In this document: positions 51,768 to 61,075 of the stretch, in pieces | How the letters are laid out: each line of letters starts with the position of its first letter | Numbering within the stretch: position 1 is the stretch's first letter | From: Kingella negevensis | GTDB lineage: Bacteria > Pseudomonadota > Gammaproteobacteria > Burkholderiales > Neisseriaceae | Direction: 5' to 3' | Assembly (NCBI RefSeq): GCF_030177895.1 | Contig: NZ_CP123448.1 | Location: 558,001-622,000 of the forward strand | Length of the DNA stretch: 64,000 nucleotides | The notes under the pieces: generated by a model | The model's database searches: none | The model's input: only the letters and a program-made list of their open reading frames with translations | What the model was told of the DNA's origin: nothing | Program-made: the position numbers and the translations under genes

Positions 51768-52970
51768 TTATGCCCCTTCCCCTTCCAAACGCGCTTTCAC
51801 TTGAACCACGTCTTTATCGCCGCGACCCGATAAGCACACGACAATCGATTTGCCTTTGCCCAACTCTTTTGCCAACGTAGGCAAATACGCAATAGCATGG
51901 CTAGATTCCAGTGCAGGGATAATCCCTTCCACGCGCGACAACAATTTGAACCCTTCCAACGCTTCTTCATCGGTTACGCTCACATAATTCGCGCGTTTGA
52001 TTTCGTTGAAATAACAATGCTCTGGGCCAATACCAGGGTAATCCAAACCTGCGGAAATCGAGAACGCTTCCAAGATTTGTCCTGCTTCGTCTTGCAGTAC
52101 ATTCATCAGCGCACCATGCAGCACACCAGGGCGACCTTTGGCAAACGTTGCCGCGTGTTTGTCCGTATCCAAGCCCAAACCAGCCGCTTCCACGCCATAC
52201 ATCGCCACGCTTTCGTCTTCTACAAATGGATAGAACAAGCCAATCGCATTCGAGCCGCCGCCGATACACGCCAAAACCGCGTCTGGCAGCGCACCGTTGT
52301 TCATTTCTGCAAATTGGCGTTTCGCTTCGTTGCCAATCACGCTTTGGAAATCGCGTACCATTTCTGGAAACGGCGCAGGACCCAAAGCCGAACCCATGAT
52401 GTAATGCGTGTCGTCAATATTCGCCACCCACGAGCGCAATGCCGCGTTCACCGCGTCTTTCAACACGCGCGAACCGTCTGTAACCGCTTGCACTTTCGCG
52501 CCCAACAATTCCATGCGAAACACATTTAAGGCTTGGCGTTTCACGTCTTCTTCGCCCATGTAAATCGTGCATTCCATGTTAAACAACGCGGCAGCGGTTG
52601 CCGTTGCTACGCCGTGCTGACCTGCACCTGTTTCCGCAATAATTTTGTTTTTGCCCATGCGTTTCGCCAGCAAAACTTGACCCAACGCATTGTTGATTTT
52701 GTGTGCACCCGTGTGATTTAAGTCTTCGCGTTTCAGATAAATTTCCGCGCCGCCCAATTCCGCGCTCAACTGTTTGGCGTGATACAACGGTGTTTCACGA
52801 CCCACATAGTTTTTCAGCAAATCATCTAACGCAGCCTGAAAACTGGGGTCAGCTTTGGCTTCACGATAAGCCGCGTCCAATTCCAGCACAGCCGTCATCA
52901 AAGTTTCAGGGATAAAACGCCCCCCAAAACGACCAAAAAAACCATTTTCATTCGGTTGTTTATATTCCAT
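51768..52970 (-). CDS. trpB: Tryptophan synthase beta subunit
   Basis: The 400-residue PLP enzyme joins indole and serine to tryptophan. The PLP lysine is in [20 protein letters not shown] at about residue 93, and the phosphate-binding [10 protein letters not shown] and the GRGDKD end are present. It is a TrpB1-type protein (about 400). The start overlaps the trpF end by 11 bases and its end is 2 bases from trpA, so translation is coupled. Confidence 0.97.
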   Translation of the reverse strand: MEYKQPNENGFFGRFGGRFIPETLMTAVLELDAAYREAKADPSFQAALDDLLKNYVGRETPLYHAKQLSAELGGAEIYLKREDLNHTGAHKINNALGQVLLAKRMGKNKIIAETGAGQHGVATATAAALFNMECTIYMGEEDVKRQALNVFRMELLGAKVQAVTDGSRVLKDAVNAALRSWVANIDDTHYIMGSALGPAPFPEMVRDFQSVIGNEAKRQFAEMNNGALPDAVLACIGGGSNAIGLFYPFVEDESVAMYGVEAAGLGLDTDKHAATFAKGRPGVLHGALMNVLQDEAGQILEAFSISAGLDYPGIGPEHCYFNEIKRANYVSVTDEEALEGFKLLSRVEGIIPALESSHAIAYLPTLAKELGKGKSIVVCLSGRGDKDVVQVKARLEGEGA

Positions 52971-53547
52971 TTTTTACCTTTTCTATAAATGCTTGAATTT
53001 TAGCGACATCTTTCACGCCATCGGTTTCCACGCTGCTGGAAACGTCCACCGCATACGGTTGAAACCGCGCAATCGCGTCTTGCACATTATCTGCCGTTAA
53101 ACCGCCAGCGATGAAAAAAGGCAGCCTGAAAGCAGTCGTATCCAATTTTTGCCAGTCAAACGTCTTGCCGCTGCCAGCCACAGGCGCATCAAACAGCACA
53201 AAATCTGCCGCGCTGTTTACCGCCGCCAAATCTTGTGAAACCCGAATCGCGCGAATGCTCGGCACAGGCAAATTCGCCAACAAACGTTCATCAAAATCGC
53301 CGTGAATTTGCACCAAATCCAAATTCGCAGCCTGAATCGCTTGCAAGATTTCAGGCTGCGTGGGCGATACAAACACACCCACTTTTTGCACAGAATCGGG
53401 GATGAGTTTGCCCAATTCACACGCAGCCTGAAAACTGATTTGCCGCTTGCTCGGCGCAAACACAAAGCCAATATAGTCCGCGCCAGCCGATACCGCAGCC
53501 TGAACCGCTTCTGCTGTTTTCAAGCCGCAAATCTTAACTTTTGTCAA
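52960..53547 (-). CDS. trpF: Phosphoribosylanthranilate isomerase
   Basis: The 195-residue TIM-barrel enzyme starts [20 protein letters not shown] with the catalytic Cys7 in KICGLK. The later Asp in [16 protein letters not shown] and the end [20 protein letters not shown] are conserved. It isomerises phosphoribosylanthranilate in tryptophan synthesis. It overlaps trpC by 14 bases and trpB by 11. Several FQAA/RLPF stretches are encoded by uptake sequences. In many enterobacteria TrpF is fused to TrpC; here it is separate. Confidence 0.95.
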   Translation of the reverse strand: MTKVKICGLKTAEAVQAAVSAGADYIGFVFAPSKRQISFQAACELGKLIPDSVQKVGVFVSPTQPEILQAIQAANLDLVQIHGDFDERLLANLPVPSIRAIRVSQDLAAVNSAADFVLFDAPVAGSGKTFDWQKLDTTAFRLPFFIAGGLTADNVQDAIARFQPYAVDVSSSVETDGVKDVAKIQAFIEKVKNGI

Positions 53548-54301
53548 TTTGCAATTCCTTTATTTTCGCCGCCACGTCATCGGCTTTCATCAATGCTGTG
53601 CCGACTAAAATTCCGTTGAAATATGGGACAATCCATGCTGCGTCTTGCCCTGTGAAAATCGCGGATTCGGAAATGTAAACCGTGTCTGGCTGAAAGAAAT
53701 GCGCCATTTTCAGGCTGGTTTGAATATCGGTTTCAAAAGTAACCAAATTGCGGTTATTCACGCCAATAATCTTCGCGCCAACGCGGTGCGCAATCGCCAA
53801 TTCTTCGGGGCTGTGTGTTTCCATCAACACTTCCAAACCCAAGGCTTTGGCGTATTCAAACAATTCTTTCAAACGGTTTTCAGGCAGCGCGGCAACAATC
53901 AGCAAAATCACAGTCGCGCCTGCATTGCGTGAACGCACAATTTGTTTTTCATCAATGATGAAATCTTTGGCGAGCGTGGGGATTTTCACTTGCGCGGAAA
54001 TCTCGCGCAGGTAATCCAAATGTCCTTTAAAAAACACTTCGTCTGTTAAAACGGAAATCATCGCCGCACCGTTGGCTTCGTAATCTTTGGCTTGCGCGAC
54101 AATGTCCACATCTAAATTGATGTTGCCCAAGCTGGGACTGGCTTTTTTCACTTCGGCGATGATTTGCAACTGATTGGCGTGCGTTTTCAGGTGTTCGTAA
54201 AATGAATAGGTTTCGCGCAGGCTGCCCAAATTTTCCATTTTCATTTGGGCGACTTCGGCTTCTTTTTGCAATAAAATTTTCGGTAAAAAGGCTTGTGTCA
54301 T
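53534..54301 (-). CDS. trpC: Indole-3-glycerol phosphate synthase
   Basis: The 255-residue barrel enzyme has the family pattern [20 protein letters not shown] near residues 48-67, the active Lys in [12 protein letters not shown], and [24 protein letters not shown] and SESAIF further on. It forms the indole ring from CdRP. It overlaps trpG by 4 bases upstream and trpF downstream. Length is typical (about 260). Confidence 0.96.
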   Translation of the reverse strand: MTQAFLPKILLQKEAEVAQMKMENLGSLRETYSFYEHLKTHANQLQIIAEVKKASPSLGNINLDVDIVAQAKDYEANGAAMISVLTDEVFFKGHLDYLREISAQVKIPTLAKDFIIDEKQIVRSRNAGATVILLIVAALPENRLKELFEYAKALGLEVLMETHSPEELAIAHRVGAKIIGVNNRNLVTFETDIQTSLKMAHFFQPDTVYISESAIFTGQDAAWIVPYFNGILVGTALMKADDVAAKIKELQIDKS

Positions 54302-54864
54302 CGTTGCACCACTTTCACAAAGTTTTCAATCATTTTCATGCCGTCTGGCGTGCCAATGCTTTCGGGGTGATATTGCAAACCGTAGATTGGCAAGGTTTTG
54401 TGTTGGATTGCCATGATTTCATGGTCGTCTGTGGTGGTGGCGGTTACGTCAAAATGCGCAGGCATTTCGCTAATCACAATCGAGTGATAACGCATAATCG
54501 GCACAACCACAGGCACGTCAGCAAAAATGGGGGACGGGGTTTCCAAACGCATATCGCTTTGTTTGCCGTGCATGACGTTTTTCGCCAAACCCAATTTGCC
54601 GCCGAATGTTTCGGCAATCGCTTGATGCCCCAAGCAAATGCCCAAAATCGGCTTTTTGCCTGCAAAATCACGAATCATGGCTTCCATTTTGCCCGCGTCT
54701 GCTGGCCAACCTGGGCCTGGCGAAAACACCAAACCGTCTGCTTGTTCGGCGGCGGCATAAAGCTGTTCGTCATCGTTTCGCAACACGCGCACTTCGGTGA
54801 ACGTGCCTAAATATTGCGCCAAGTTGTAGGTGAACGAATCGTAGTTATCAACGAGCAAAATCAT
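54298..54864 (-). CDS. trpG: Anthranilate synthase component II, glutamine amidotransferase
   Basis: The 188-residue class I amidotransferase has the catalytic Cys in ILGICLGHQAIAETFG near residue 79 and the His/Glu in LQYHPESIGTPDG near 170. It supplies ammonia to TrpE for anthranilate synthesis and may also serve folate synthesis as PabA, which has the same form. It overlaps trpE by 4 bases and trpC by 4 bases, so the tryptophan role is favoured. In many species trpG is fused to trpD; here no trpD is attached or adjacent. Confidence 0.94.
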   Translation of the reverse strand: MILLVDNYDSFTYNLAQYLGTFTEVRVLRNDDEQLYAAAEQADGLVFSPGPGWPADAGKMEAMIRDFAGKKPILGICLGHQAIAETFGGKLGLAKNVMHGKQSDMRLETPSPIFADVPVVVPIMRYHSIVISEMPAHFDVTATTTDDHEIMAIQHKTLPIYGLQYHPESIGTPDGMKMIENFVKVVQR

Positions 54865-56216
54865 AATGCTTCTCCTATTTTGGTCATGGCTTTGGCTTTG
54901 TTTACGGTTTCTTGGTATTCGCTGGCTGGGACGCTGTCGTACACAATGCCTGCACCTGCTTGCACATACGCTCTGCCGTTTTTCAACACCATGGTGCGAA
55001 TGGTAATCGCAAAATCCATGTCGCCACTGGCGGACAAATAGCCAATCGCACCTGAATAAATGCCACGTTTTTCTTGCTCCAGTTCGTAAATGCGTTTCAT
55101 GGCGCGGATTTTGGGTGCACCTGAAACCGTGCCTGCTGGCAATGTGGATTTGAGCGCGTCCATGCCTGTGAGTTGCGGCAGCAATTTGCCTTTTACCACG
55201 CTGGTCAAGTGCATCACATAGCGGAAGTATTCCACTTCCATGTATTTGCTGACGCGTACGCTGCCAACTTCGGCGATTTTGCCGATGTCGTTGCGCCCTA
55301 AATCTACTAGCATACGGTGTTCGGCGGTTTCTTTGGTGTTGTTTGCCAACTCGGTTGCGTTGTGTTTGTCTTCGGTTTCGTCTTTGCCGCGTGGGCGTGT
55401 GCCTGCGATTGGGTTGGTAATAACTATGCCGTCTTTCAGCGAAACGAGACTTTCTGGGCTTGCGCCGATGATTTGGTAGTCGCCGAAATCGTAGAAATAG
55501 AGATAGTTGGACGGATTGGTTACGCGCAAATTGCGGTAATAATCCAACGGTTCGCCGACAAATTCGCTAGAAAAACGTTGGCTTAACACGCATTGGAACA
55601 TATCGCCTTCGCGTATCAGTTTTTGGGCTTGGGCAACCATGTCTTCAAAATGGCTTTGTTCTACGTGTGATTTGAAGTTGAGCGCGTGCAATTCTTGCGG
55701 TTTAAATTCGTTTTCGGCTTGGGTTTTCAGGCTGCGTAATGTGGTGTCTAACGCGGTTTGCATGTCGGCTTCGCTGCGTTGACTGTATAAATTGTCTTCT
55801 ACCACAAACACTTTTTCTTTTTTGTGGTCAAAAATTAGATAGGATTCGTAAACGAAAAAGTGCATATCGGGCGTGCCGATGGTATCGGCTGGAATTGTGC
55901 CGATGTCTTCGTATAAACCTATCATGTCGTAGCCGACAAAGCCGATTGCGCCGCCCGAAAAGGGTAAATCGGTCGGGCAATTTTTGACAGTGAGCTGGTT
56001 GAGATAGTCTAATGGGTCGGCTTCAACGGGGTCGCCGTTTATGGTGAGTTGTCCGTTGGCGAATTTCACTTCGTAAACGGGGTTGTACGCGATAATAGAA
56101 AACCGTGCGTTTTCTTTTTCGCGTGGGATACTTTCCAAAATAATTTTGTGTGTGCCTGCCACGCGCATATAGGCAACCATGGGCGTGAGAATGTCGGCGT
56201 TTAAGATGGCTTGCAT
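54861..56216 (-). CDS. trpE: Anthranilate synthase component I
   Basis: The 451-residue chorismate-utilising enzyme has the C-terminal signature IAGTRPRGKDETED, LVDLGRNDIGKIAEVGSV, LPAGTVSGAPKIRAMK and YSGAIGYLSASGDMDFAITI. The N-terminal part (about 20-200) contains the feedback pocket. It is slightly shorter than enterobacterial TrpE (520), near the size of beta-proteobacterial forms. It starts the tight group trpE-G-C-F-B-A. No tryptophan-rich leader peptide or obvious attenuator lies upstream; the gap holds uptake sequences and a third copy of the hairpin repeat. Confidence 0.95.
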   Translation of the reverse strand: MQAILNADILTPMVAYMRVAGTHKIILESIPREKENARFSIIAYNPVYEVKFANGQLTINGDPVEADPLDYLNQLTVKNCPTDLPFSGGAIGFVGYDMIGLYEDIGTIPADTIGTPDMHFFVYESYLIFDHKKEKVFVVEDNLYSQRSEADMQTALDTTLRSLKTQAENEFKPQELHALNFKSHVEQSHFEDMVAQAQKLIREGDMFQCVLSQRFSSEFVGEPLDYYRNLRVTNPSNYLYFYDFGDYQIIGASPESLVSLKDGIVITNPIAGTRPRGKDETEDKHNATELANNTKETAEHRMLVDLGRNDIGKIAEVGSVRVSKYMEVEYFRYVMHLTSVVKGKLLPQLTGMDALKSTLPAGTVSGAPKIRAMKRIYELEQEKRGIYSGAIGYLSASGDMDFAITIRTMVLKNGRAYVQAGAGIVYDSVPASEYQETVNKAKAMTKIGEAL

Positions 56217-56335
56217 TTTGTTCTCCTGTGTTTTTTTCAGGCTGCGTTTGTTGTACTTCTTTTCAGGCAGCCTGAAAGGTTTGTTTTGTGAATAAATGAT
56301 ATGTTTCAGGCTGCTTGACAGTCAATAATACCAAA

Positions 56336-56420
56336 TGGAGCGTTGGCAGCTCGCTGACAAACTTTTTGATAATAACGAATTGGTTATTTTTAAAAGTGTC
56401 GGTGAGCCGCCGACACTCCA
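56336..56420. repeat. Hairpin repeat, copy 3 of 3 (shorter and diverged)
   Basis: TGGAGCGTTGGCAGCTCGCT and TGTCGGTGAGCCGCCGACAC plus TCCA are the two arms, with several changes from copies 1 and 2. It is 85 bases long and lies upstream of trpE. Confidence 0.7.
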
Positions 56421-56448
56421 TTGCAATAAAAAAGCAGTCTGAAAACAC

Positions 56449-56480
56449 AAAACCCCTACGCGACACGCATAGGGGTTTTA
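56449..56480. terminator. Strong hairpin between tatC and the trp cluster
   Basis: AAAACCCCTA and TAGGGGTTTTA pair across CGCGACACGCA. T residues follow on the plus strand and A residues precede, so it could work in both directions. Confidence 0.7.
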
Positions 56481-56569
56481 CGCCCCTGATAACAAGAGCG
56501 TTTAATAGAATGGGTATTGCAGATGATTCCTGAGTAAATACGTTTCCATGGCTTTAATTTCTTTAGAAC

Positions 56570-56594
56570 GCAGCCTGAAAACTTTTCAGGCTGC
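56570..56594 (-). terminator. Uptake-sequence terminator after tatC
   Basis: GCAGCCTGAAAA and TTTTCAGGCTGC form the stem immediately after the tatC stop codon (56597). Confidence 0.75.
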
Positions 56595-56596
56595 AT

Positions 56597-57334
56597 TTAT
56601 TCTGTTGAATTGCGTGGGCGAACCATTCGGCACACCAACAATCCAGCTTCATAAAGCAGCAACATCGGCACAGCCAACATCACTTGCGACAAAACATCAG
56701 GCGGCGTAACCACAGCCGCAATCACAAAGGAAGCTACTATCACATAAGGACGCGCTGCCGTCAATTGCGCAAACGAAATCACGCCCATGCGATACAGCAA
56801 AACCACAATCACAGGGATTTCAAACGTTACGCCAAACGCCACAAACATGCCCAGCACAAACGACAAATATTTATCAATATCGGTTGCCATGCTCACGCCA
56901 AGCGGCGTCATGCCAGCGAAAAATTTGAACACCAACGGAAATACCAAAAAGTAGCAAAACGCCATGCCCACCGCAAACAACATCACGCTAGACAAAATCA
57001 ACGGCGCAATCAAACGCTTTTCGTTTTGGTATAACGCAGGCGCAACAAACGCCCAAACTTGATACAACGAATGCGGCAACGACACCAAAAACGCCGCCAT
57101 CAACGCCACCTTAATCGGCACAAAAAACGGCGCAACCACATCAGTTGCAATCATGCTTGTGTTGGCAGGCAGCACCATCATCAACGGTTTTGCCACAAAC
57201 GCATAAAGCTGCTGCGCAAATGGCACAATCGCCACAAAACACAGCGCAATCCCCAACAAAATCCACACCAAACGGCGGCGCAATTCCAGCAAATGCTCAA
57301 TCAACGGCTGCGCGTTTTCATCAGGTAAAGTCAT
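56597..57334 (-). CDS. tatC: Sec-independent protein translocase TatC
   Basis: The 245-residue inner-membrane protein has six predicted spans. The N-terminal motif PLIEHLLELRRRLVWILLGI and the FAPFF-like VVAPFFVPIKVAL near 60 are conserved, and FVAFGVTFEIPVIVVLL is the usual central helix with a Glu. TatC binds twin-arginine signal peptides of folded proteins such as the formate dehydrogenase encoded nearby. It overlaps tatB by 4 bases. Confidence 0.96.
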   Translation of the reverse strand: MTLPDENAQPLIEHLLELRRRLVWILLGIALCFVAIVPFAQQLYAFVAKPLMMVLPANTSMIATDVVAPFFVPIKVALMAAFLVSLPHSLYQVWAFVAPALYQNEKRLIAPLILSSVMLFAVGMAFCYFLVFPLVFKFFAGMTPLGVSMATDIDKYLSFVLGMFVAFGVTFEIPVIVVLLYRMGVISFAQLTAARPYVIVASFVIAAVVTPPDVLSQVMLAVPMLLLYEAGLLVCRMVRPRNSTE

Positions 57335-57831
57335 TTTTTGCTCCTCAATTTCGGCGCAACCCGATGGCGCGGACGCATATCCCGTTTGCGCGTCATCGCC
57401 TGTTTATGCAAAGATTTCGTTTGCCAAACAGGTTCAGCGTTTTTCAGGCTGCCTGAAACAGGGATAATCGGGAAACCTTGGTCGTCTGTTTCAATGCCAA
57501 AATCCGCAGGCGTTTTTTGTTCAGGCAAACGTTCCCATGCTGGTTTGGATTGCTCCGCCACTTCACGCGCTTCGTTTTCCACCTGGTTGGCAAAAGAGCG
57601 CAAGTCTTGCTGAATATCCGTTGCTGCCTGTTCCAATTCCGCTTTTACCTGATTCAAGTTTGCCGCTTCTGCTTGCGCCGCCAATTCGCTTTTCACGTTA
57701 GCAGCCATGCGCTGGATTTTGCCCACCCATTCGCCTGTTTTTCGTGCGACTACAGGCAAGCGTTCAGGACCTAGCACCACCAAAGCCACCGCGCCAGCCA
57801 CCATCATCTCGCCAAAGCTCAAATCAAACAT
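57331..57831 (-). CDS. tatB: Twin-arginine translocase subunit TatB
   Basis: The 166-residue protein starts MFDLSFGEMMVAGAVALVVL, then GPERLPVVARKTGEWVGKIQ, the typical TatB span and amphipathic helix. A long charged coil follows. It forms with TatC the signal-peptide receptor. It is 2 bases after tatA and overlaps tatC. The C-terminal tail (ending LRSKK) is basic and variable; PVSGSLKN near 120 is encoded by an uptake sequence. Confidence 0.95.
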   Translation of the reverse strand: MFDLSFGEMMVAGAVALVVLGPERLPVVARKTGEWVGKIQRMAANVKSELAAQAEAANLNQVKAELEQAATDIQQDLRSFANQVENEAREVAEQSKPAWERLPEQKTPADFGIETDDQGFPIIPVSGSLKNAEPVWQTKSLHKQAMTRKRDMRPRHRVAPKLRSKK

Positions 57832-57833
57832 GA

Positions 57834-58037
57834 TTACACTTGCTTATCGTTTTGATGTTCAATCACATCTTCTTTTTTCGCTGCGTTTTCAGGCTGCGTA
57901 CCTTTTTCCAAACCTTCTTTGAAATCGTGTACCGCAGTACCTAAATCTTTGCCGACATTGCCTAATTTTTTCGTGCCAAACACCAGCACCACAATTACCA
58001 AAACAATCAGCCAATGCCAAATTGATGTCAAACCCAT
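57834..58037 (-). CDS. tatA: Twin-arginine translocase subunit TatA
   Basis: The 67-residue protein has one N-terminal membrane helix ([20 protein letters not shown]) with the FGTKKL hinge and an amphipathic helix [20 protein letters not shown]. Length is typical for TatA/E. It multimerises to form the Tat pore. It is the first gene of tatA-tatB-tatC. Upstream lies an inverted-repeat cluster. Confidence 0.95.
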   Translation of the reverse strand: MGLTSIWHWLIVLVIVVLVFGTKKLGNVGKDLGTAVHDFKEGLEKGTQPENAAKKEDVIEHQNDKQV

Positions 58038-58073
58038 TTTAAATTCCTTTCAAAAAAACTTTTCAGGCTGCGA

Positions 58074-58211
58074 TGTAGGTCGGATACTTGATATCCGACA
58101 CACTCTCTCACGCAGCCTGAAAATATTGAATTTCTTGCAAAACCTGTAACTCAGCGATTTTCAGGCTGCGTTAATTAACCGAAGTGTCGGGCATAAATGC
58201 ACCAACCTACA
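58074..58211. repeat. Paired REP-like units between hinT and tatA
   Basis: TGTAGGTCGGATACTTGATA (58074 onward, ending TCCGACA at 58100) and the inverse unit TGTCGGGCATAAATGCACCA (58185 onward, ending ACCTACA at 58211) are partly complementary over 27 bases, with two uptake sequences inside. A third similar unit lies at 37496-37521. Confidence 0.6.
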
Positions 58212-58254
58212 ATTTTTCAGGCTGCGAATAGTTTGCAGCCTGAAAAATAAAACA

Positions 58255-58578
58255 TTAAGCAGGCGTACCCATGATATGAATATGCAAGTGGAACACTTCC
58301 TGACCACCGCCTTTGCCAGTGTTAATCAGCGTTTTAAAGCCATTGGTTAAACCTCTTTCCGCCGCGATTTGTGGCACTTTCAACATCATCTTGCCCAACA
58401 AAGTTTCATGTTCAGGCTGCGCGTGAGCCAACGAGTCAAAATGCACTTTTGGCACGAGCAACAAATGCACAGGCGCGGCTGGGTTGATGTCTTTAAAACA
58501 AAACATTTCATCATCTTCATACACCACAGAAGACGGAATTTGTTTATCAATAATTTTACAGAAAATACAGTCAGTCAT
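58255..58578 (-). CDS. hinT: HIT-family purine nucleoside phosphoramidase (HinT)
   Basis: The 107-residue protein has MTDCIFCKIIDKQIPSSVVY at the start and the HIT motif HLHIHIMG at about residue 98. His-x-His-x-His is the catalytic triad of nucleotide phosphoramidases. The first pair of Cys and middle His may bind zinc. The enzyme hydrolyses AMP-lysine or similar adducts; its cellular role is not well known. It is monocistronic, with an uptake-sequence at both sides. Confidence 0.93.
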   Translation of the reverse strand: MTDCIFCKIIDKQIPSSVVYEDDEMFCFKDINPAAPVHLLLVPKVHFDSLAHAQPEHETLLGKMMLKVPQIAAERGLTNGFKTLINTGKGGGQEVFHLHIHIMGTPA

Positions 58579-58624
58579 TTTTTATCCTTTCAGGCTGCAA
58601 TTGTTAAATTCTACCTTGTGAAAC

Positions 58625-59530
58625 CTATTCCGCCAACAAAAACGGATTATGCCCACCGCGCTGAATGTTCTCACTACCCAGCAAAATATCCACTGCTAAG
58701 CTCGCCAAATCGTCTGCGATTGGGTCGGCATATTGCTGATTTTCCAACAACAACAGCTTGCGATAATGCCCACATTTGCCGCAACTTTCGCCACGCGCAC
58801 CGTGCAACACGCCCGAATCTGCGCCTTCAATTTGATGAAATTCAATCGCCGATTGGTCGCCGCAGAATGTGCATTTGGCGCGTAACGCATTCCAACGGCT
58901 GTTGCAAACGGCGCAATGCAAATAGCGCAAACCGTGCCAATCGCCGCCGTTCAGCACCACACTTGCCACCGCTTCGCCGCCGCAACATGGGCAAACGCTG
59001 CGTTCTTCCACGCTTGGCACGTCATCGTCTGTTAATTGGCTTGCCCACGCTGTCCAAGCGCATTGCAAGGCGGCGTGTACCCAAATGTGGTAAACCTGTT
59101 CGGAATCAGGCACCTCTTCGCGCAAAACGCGTTTGGCGATGCCTTCCACATCGGCTTGTTTTTGTTCAACTAATGTGTTTAACGCAGCCTGAACAGTGTC
59201 GTTTACTTTGCCTTGCAATTTGCGTGTGATGATTTGCAAGCATTTGAAAAATAAGGGGGGAATGGTGTCGCCGTTGCTTTCGGGTAACTTGGTCGCGCCA
59301 GCATTTTCAGGCAGCGTGGTTTCGGGTAACACGGCGTTTAAGGCGGTGTTTTGTGCGCGGCTGAGTTCTGCTAACAGGGCGAGATATTCGCGCCAACTGG
59401 TTTTTTCTTCGGCGGCGAGTTCGTCAAAGCGAATGGCGCGGTCGGCGAAAATATTGTTTTTTGGTGGAATGAAAAAGGGTTTGTAAAAAAAGGGGTTGTT
59501 TTTGATTTGTTCGGGGGTTTGGATGTCCAT
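58625..59530 (-). CDS. fdhE: Formate dehydrogenase accessory protein FdhE
   Basis: The 301-residue protein has a C-terminal rubredoxin-like region with CPCCGG, CAVCNSRW, CTFCGD and CGKCGHYRK at about 178-265, the four CxxC pairs typical of FdhE. It binds iron and helps assembly or activity of respiratory formate dehydrogenases, possibly after Tat export checks. N-terminal 160 residues are helical. It ends the locus fdhD-fdhE; the gap to fdhD is 29 bases. Confidence 0.93.
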   Translation of the reverse strand: MDIQTPEQIKNNPFFYKPFFIPPKNNIFADRAIRFDELAAEEKTSWREYLALLAELSRAQNTALNAVLPETTLPENAGATKLPESNGDTIPPLFFKCLQIITRKLQGKVNDTVQAALNTLVEQKQADVEGIAKRVLREEVPDSEQVYHIWVHAALQCAWTAWASQLTDDDVPSVEERSVCPCCGGEAVASVVLNGGDWHGLRYLHCAVCNSRWNALRAKCTFCGDQSAIEFHQIEGADSGVLHGARGESCGKCGHYRKLLLLENQQYADPIADDLASLAVDILLGSENIQRGGHNPFLLAE

Positions 59531-59559
59531 GGTTGTTCCTTTTATTTTTCAGGCTGCGA

Positions 59560-60348
59560 TTATTCTACAAATTCTTCATGCGAATAAACGATAAATTGCT
59601 GCGGTTTGGCAAAACCAATCAGCGTTACATTGGCTTGCTCTGCCACGCGCACGGCTAATGCAGTTGCGGCGGACACGGCAACTAGGCAACCGATACCCAT
59701 CGCGGCGGTTTTGGCAACCATTTCGTAGCTGGCGCGACTAGATACGATGATAAAGCCGTTTTGCGTATCAATTTGTTTTTTCGCGAGATAACCGAGCAGT
59801 TTATCCAGCGCGTTGTGTCGCCCTACGTCTTCAAATGCAGCCTGAATATTGCCTTGTTCAACCCATGCTGCGCCGTGCAGTGAACCTGTTTGTTCGCGCA
59901 GTTGTTGGTATTGTGGCAAGGTGCGCAGGGCTTGCGTGATGTGGTCGCCTTGGATTTTGTGCTGGCGTGTTACGCTGCTGAGATTTGGGGCGATGGCAGC
60001 TAGGCTGTCTATGCCGCATAAGCCGCAACCTGTGCGCCCTGCCATGCTGCGGCGGCGTTCTTTGAGCAGCGCAAATCGGGCGGACGCGATTTCTAGTTGC
60101 ACGGATATGCCTTGGCAACTGGGTTCTATCACGCAGTCGTAAAGTTGGCTGGGGTGTGTGAGTATGCCTTCGCTTAGGCTGAATCCGAGTGCGAGTTCTT
60201 CTAGGTTTTGCGGCGTTGCCATTAACACGACGTGCGATATACCATTATATACAAGTGCAACGGGGATTTCTTCTGCTAATGTGTCTTGCTGGGTTTTCAG
60301 GCTGCCTGAATGGTAGCGATGAATGGTTTGTGGGTGTGTTGGGTTCAT
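59560..60348 (-). CDS. fdhD: Sulfurtransferase FdhD for formate dehydrogenase
   Basis: The 262-residue protein has the key motif GRTGCGLCG (two Cys, near residue 107-115), which carries persulfide sulfur from IscS to the bis-MGD cofactor of formate dehydrogenase. Other conserved stretches are ALVYNGISHVVLMATPQNLE, AWVEQGNIQAAFEDVGRHNA and GFIIVSSRASYEMV. Length is normal (about 275). It starts with a signature uptake-sequence peptide HSGSLKTQ. It lies between the structural fdh genes and fdhE. Confidence 0.95.
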   Translation of the reverse strand: MNPTHPQTIHRYHSGSLKTQQDTLAEEIPVALVYNGISHVVLMATPQNLEELALGFSLSEGILTHPSQLYDCVIEPSCQGISVQLEIASARFALLKERRRSMAGRTGCGLCGIDSLAAIAPNLSSVTRQHKIQGDHITQALRTLPQYQQLREQTGSLHGAAWVEQGNIQAAFEDVGRHNALDKLLGYLAKKQIDTQNGFIIVSSRASYEMVAKTAAMGIGCLVAVSAATALAVRVAEQANVTLIGFAKPQQFIVYSHEEFVE

Positions 60349-60421
60349 AGTTTGTTTTTCAGGCTGCCTGAAAGTTTATAAAAGAAAAGGCAGCCGTTCA
60401 GACTGCCTTTGTTTGCGAACA

Positions 60422-61075
60422 CTATTTGTCGTTCTGTGGTTCGGCTGAGTTACCGCCGTTGGCTTTTTCCATCACTTCACGATACCAGCGTGGGTGGTGT
60501 TTTTTCGCCCAAGTTTGGGTTACGACACCTTCAACCATGGCGCGAATTGTGCCACGAATCCAAATCGCTGCGTAAACATGCGTGATAATGCCGACAATCA
60601 AGGCAATCGCTGCACACGAGTGGGCAAGCAAGGCTAAGCGAATTGCCCAAATCGGGAACAAGTCGGAAAAGAATTGTCGCCATGCAATCAAGCCTGAAAC
60701 AAGCAGAACAATCATGCAAGTGCTCATCAGCCAGAACATGCCTTTTTGACCTGCGTTGTATTTGCCAACGTCGCCGACTTCGTGGTTCATCACGACTTTT
60801 GTGATGCCTTTCATCCAGACTATGTCTTCTTTATCGAGGAAGTTGTGATGCCAATAGCGCAGGAATTGGCAGAAAAACCCGACAAACATGATTAAGCCGA
60901 TGAATGGGTGAACCATACGCGCCAGTTGTGGCGTGCCGAAAATGCCTGTCATCCAGAAAAACGGTGGGAACAAAAACGCTAAACCTGAAATGGCAAGCAG
61001 GAGAAAACAGCCTGCTACAATCCAGTGGTTAATTCGTTCTGCCGCTTTATAGCGTTGAATTAAACGTTCTTTCAT
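60422..61075 (-). CDS. fdoI: Formate dehydrogenase cytochrome b556 (gamma) subunit
   Basis: The 217-residue membrane protein has four spans. His residues for two haems b are in INHWIVAGCFLLLAISGLAF, MVHPFIGLIMFVGFFCQFLR, NAGQKGMFWL and AHSCAAIALIVGIITHVYAA. FdoI/FdnI carries electrons from the beta subunit to quinone. The start overlaps the stop of the beta subunit by one base. The gene name fdoI is used for the aerobic-type subunit; fdnI is an alternative. Length matches E. coli (211-217). Confidence 0.9.
   Translation of the reverse strand: MKERLIQRYKAAERINHWIVAGCFLLLAISGLAFLFPPFFWMTGIFGTPQLARMVHPFIGLIMFVGFFCQFLRYWHHNFLDKEDIVWMKGITKVVMNHEVGDVGKYNAGQKGMFWLMSTCMIVLLVSGLIAWRQFFSDLFPIWAIRLALLAHSCAAIALIVGIITHVYAAIWIRGTIRAMVEGVVTQTWAKKHHPRWYREVMEKANGGNSAEPQNDK

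Noticed and set aside
56220..56470. Tryptophan-rich leader peptide and attenuator before trpE
   Set aside because: No short frame with tandem Trp codons exists; the gap holds uptake sequences and a repeat, and the frame at 56263-56466 has no Trp run.
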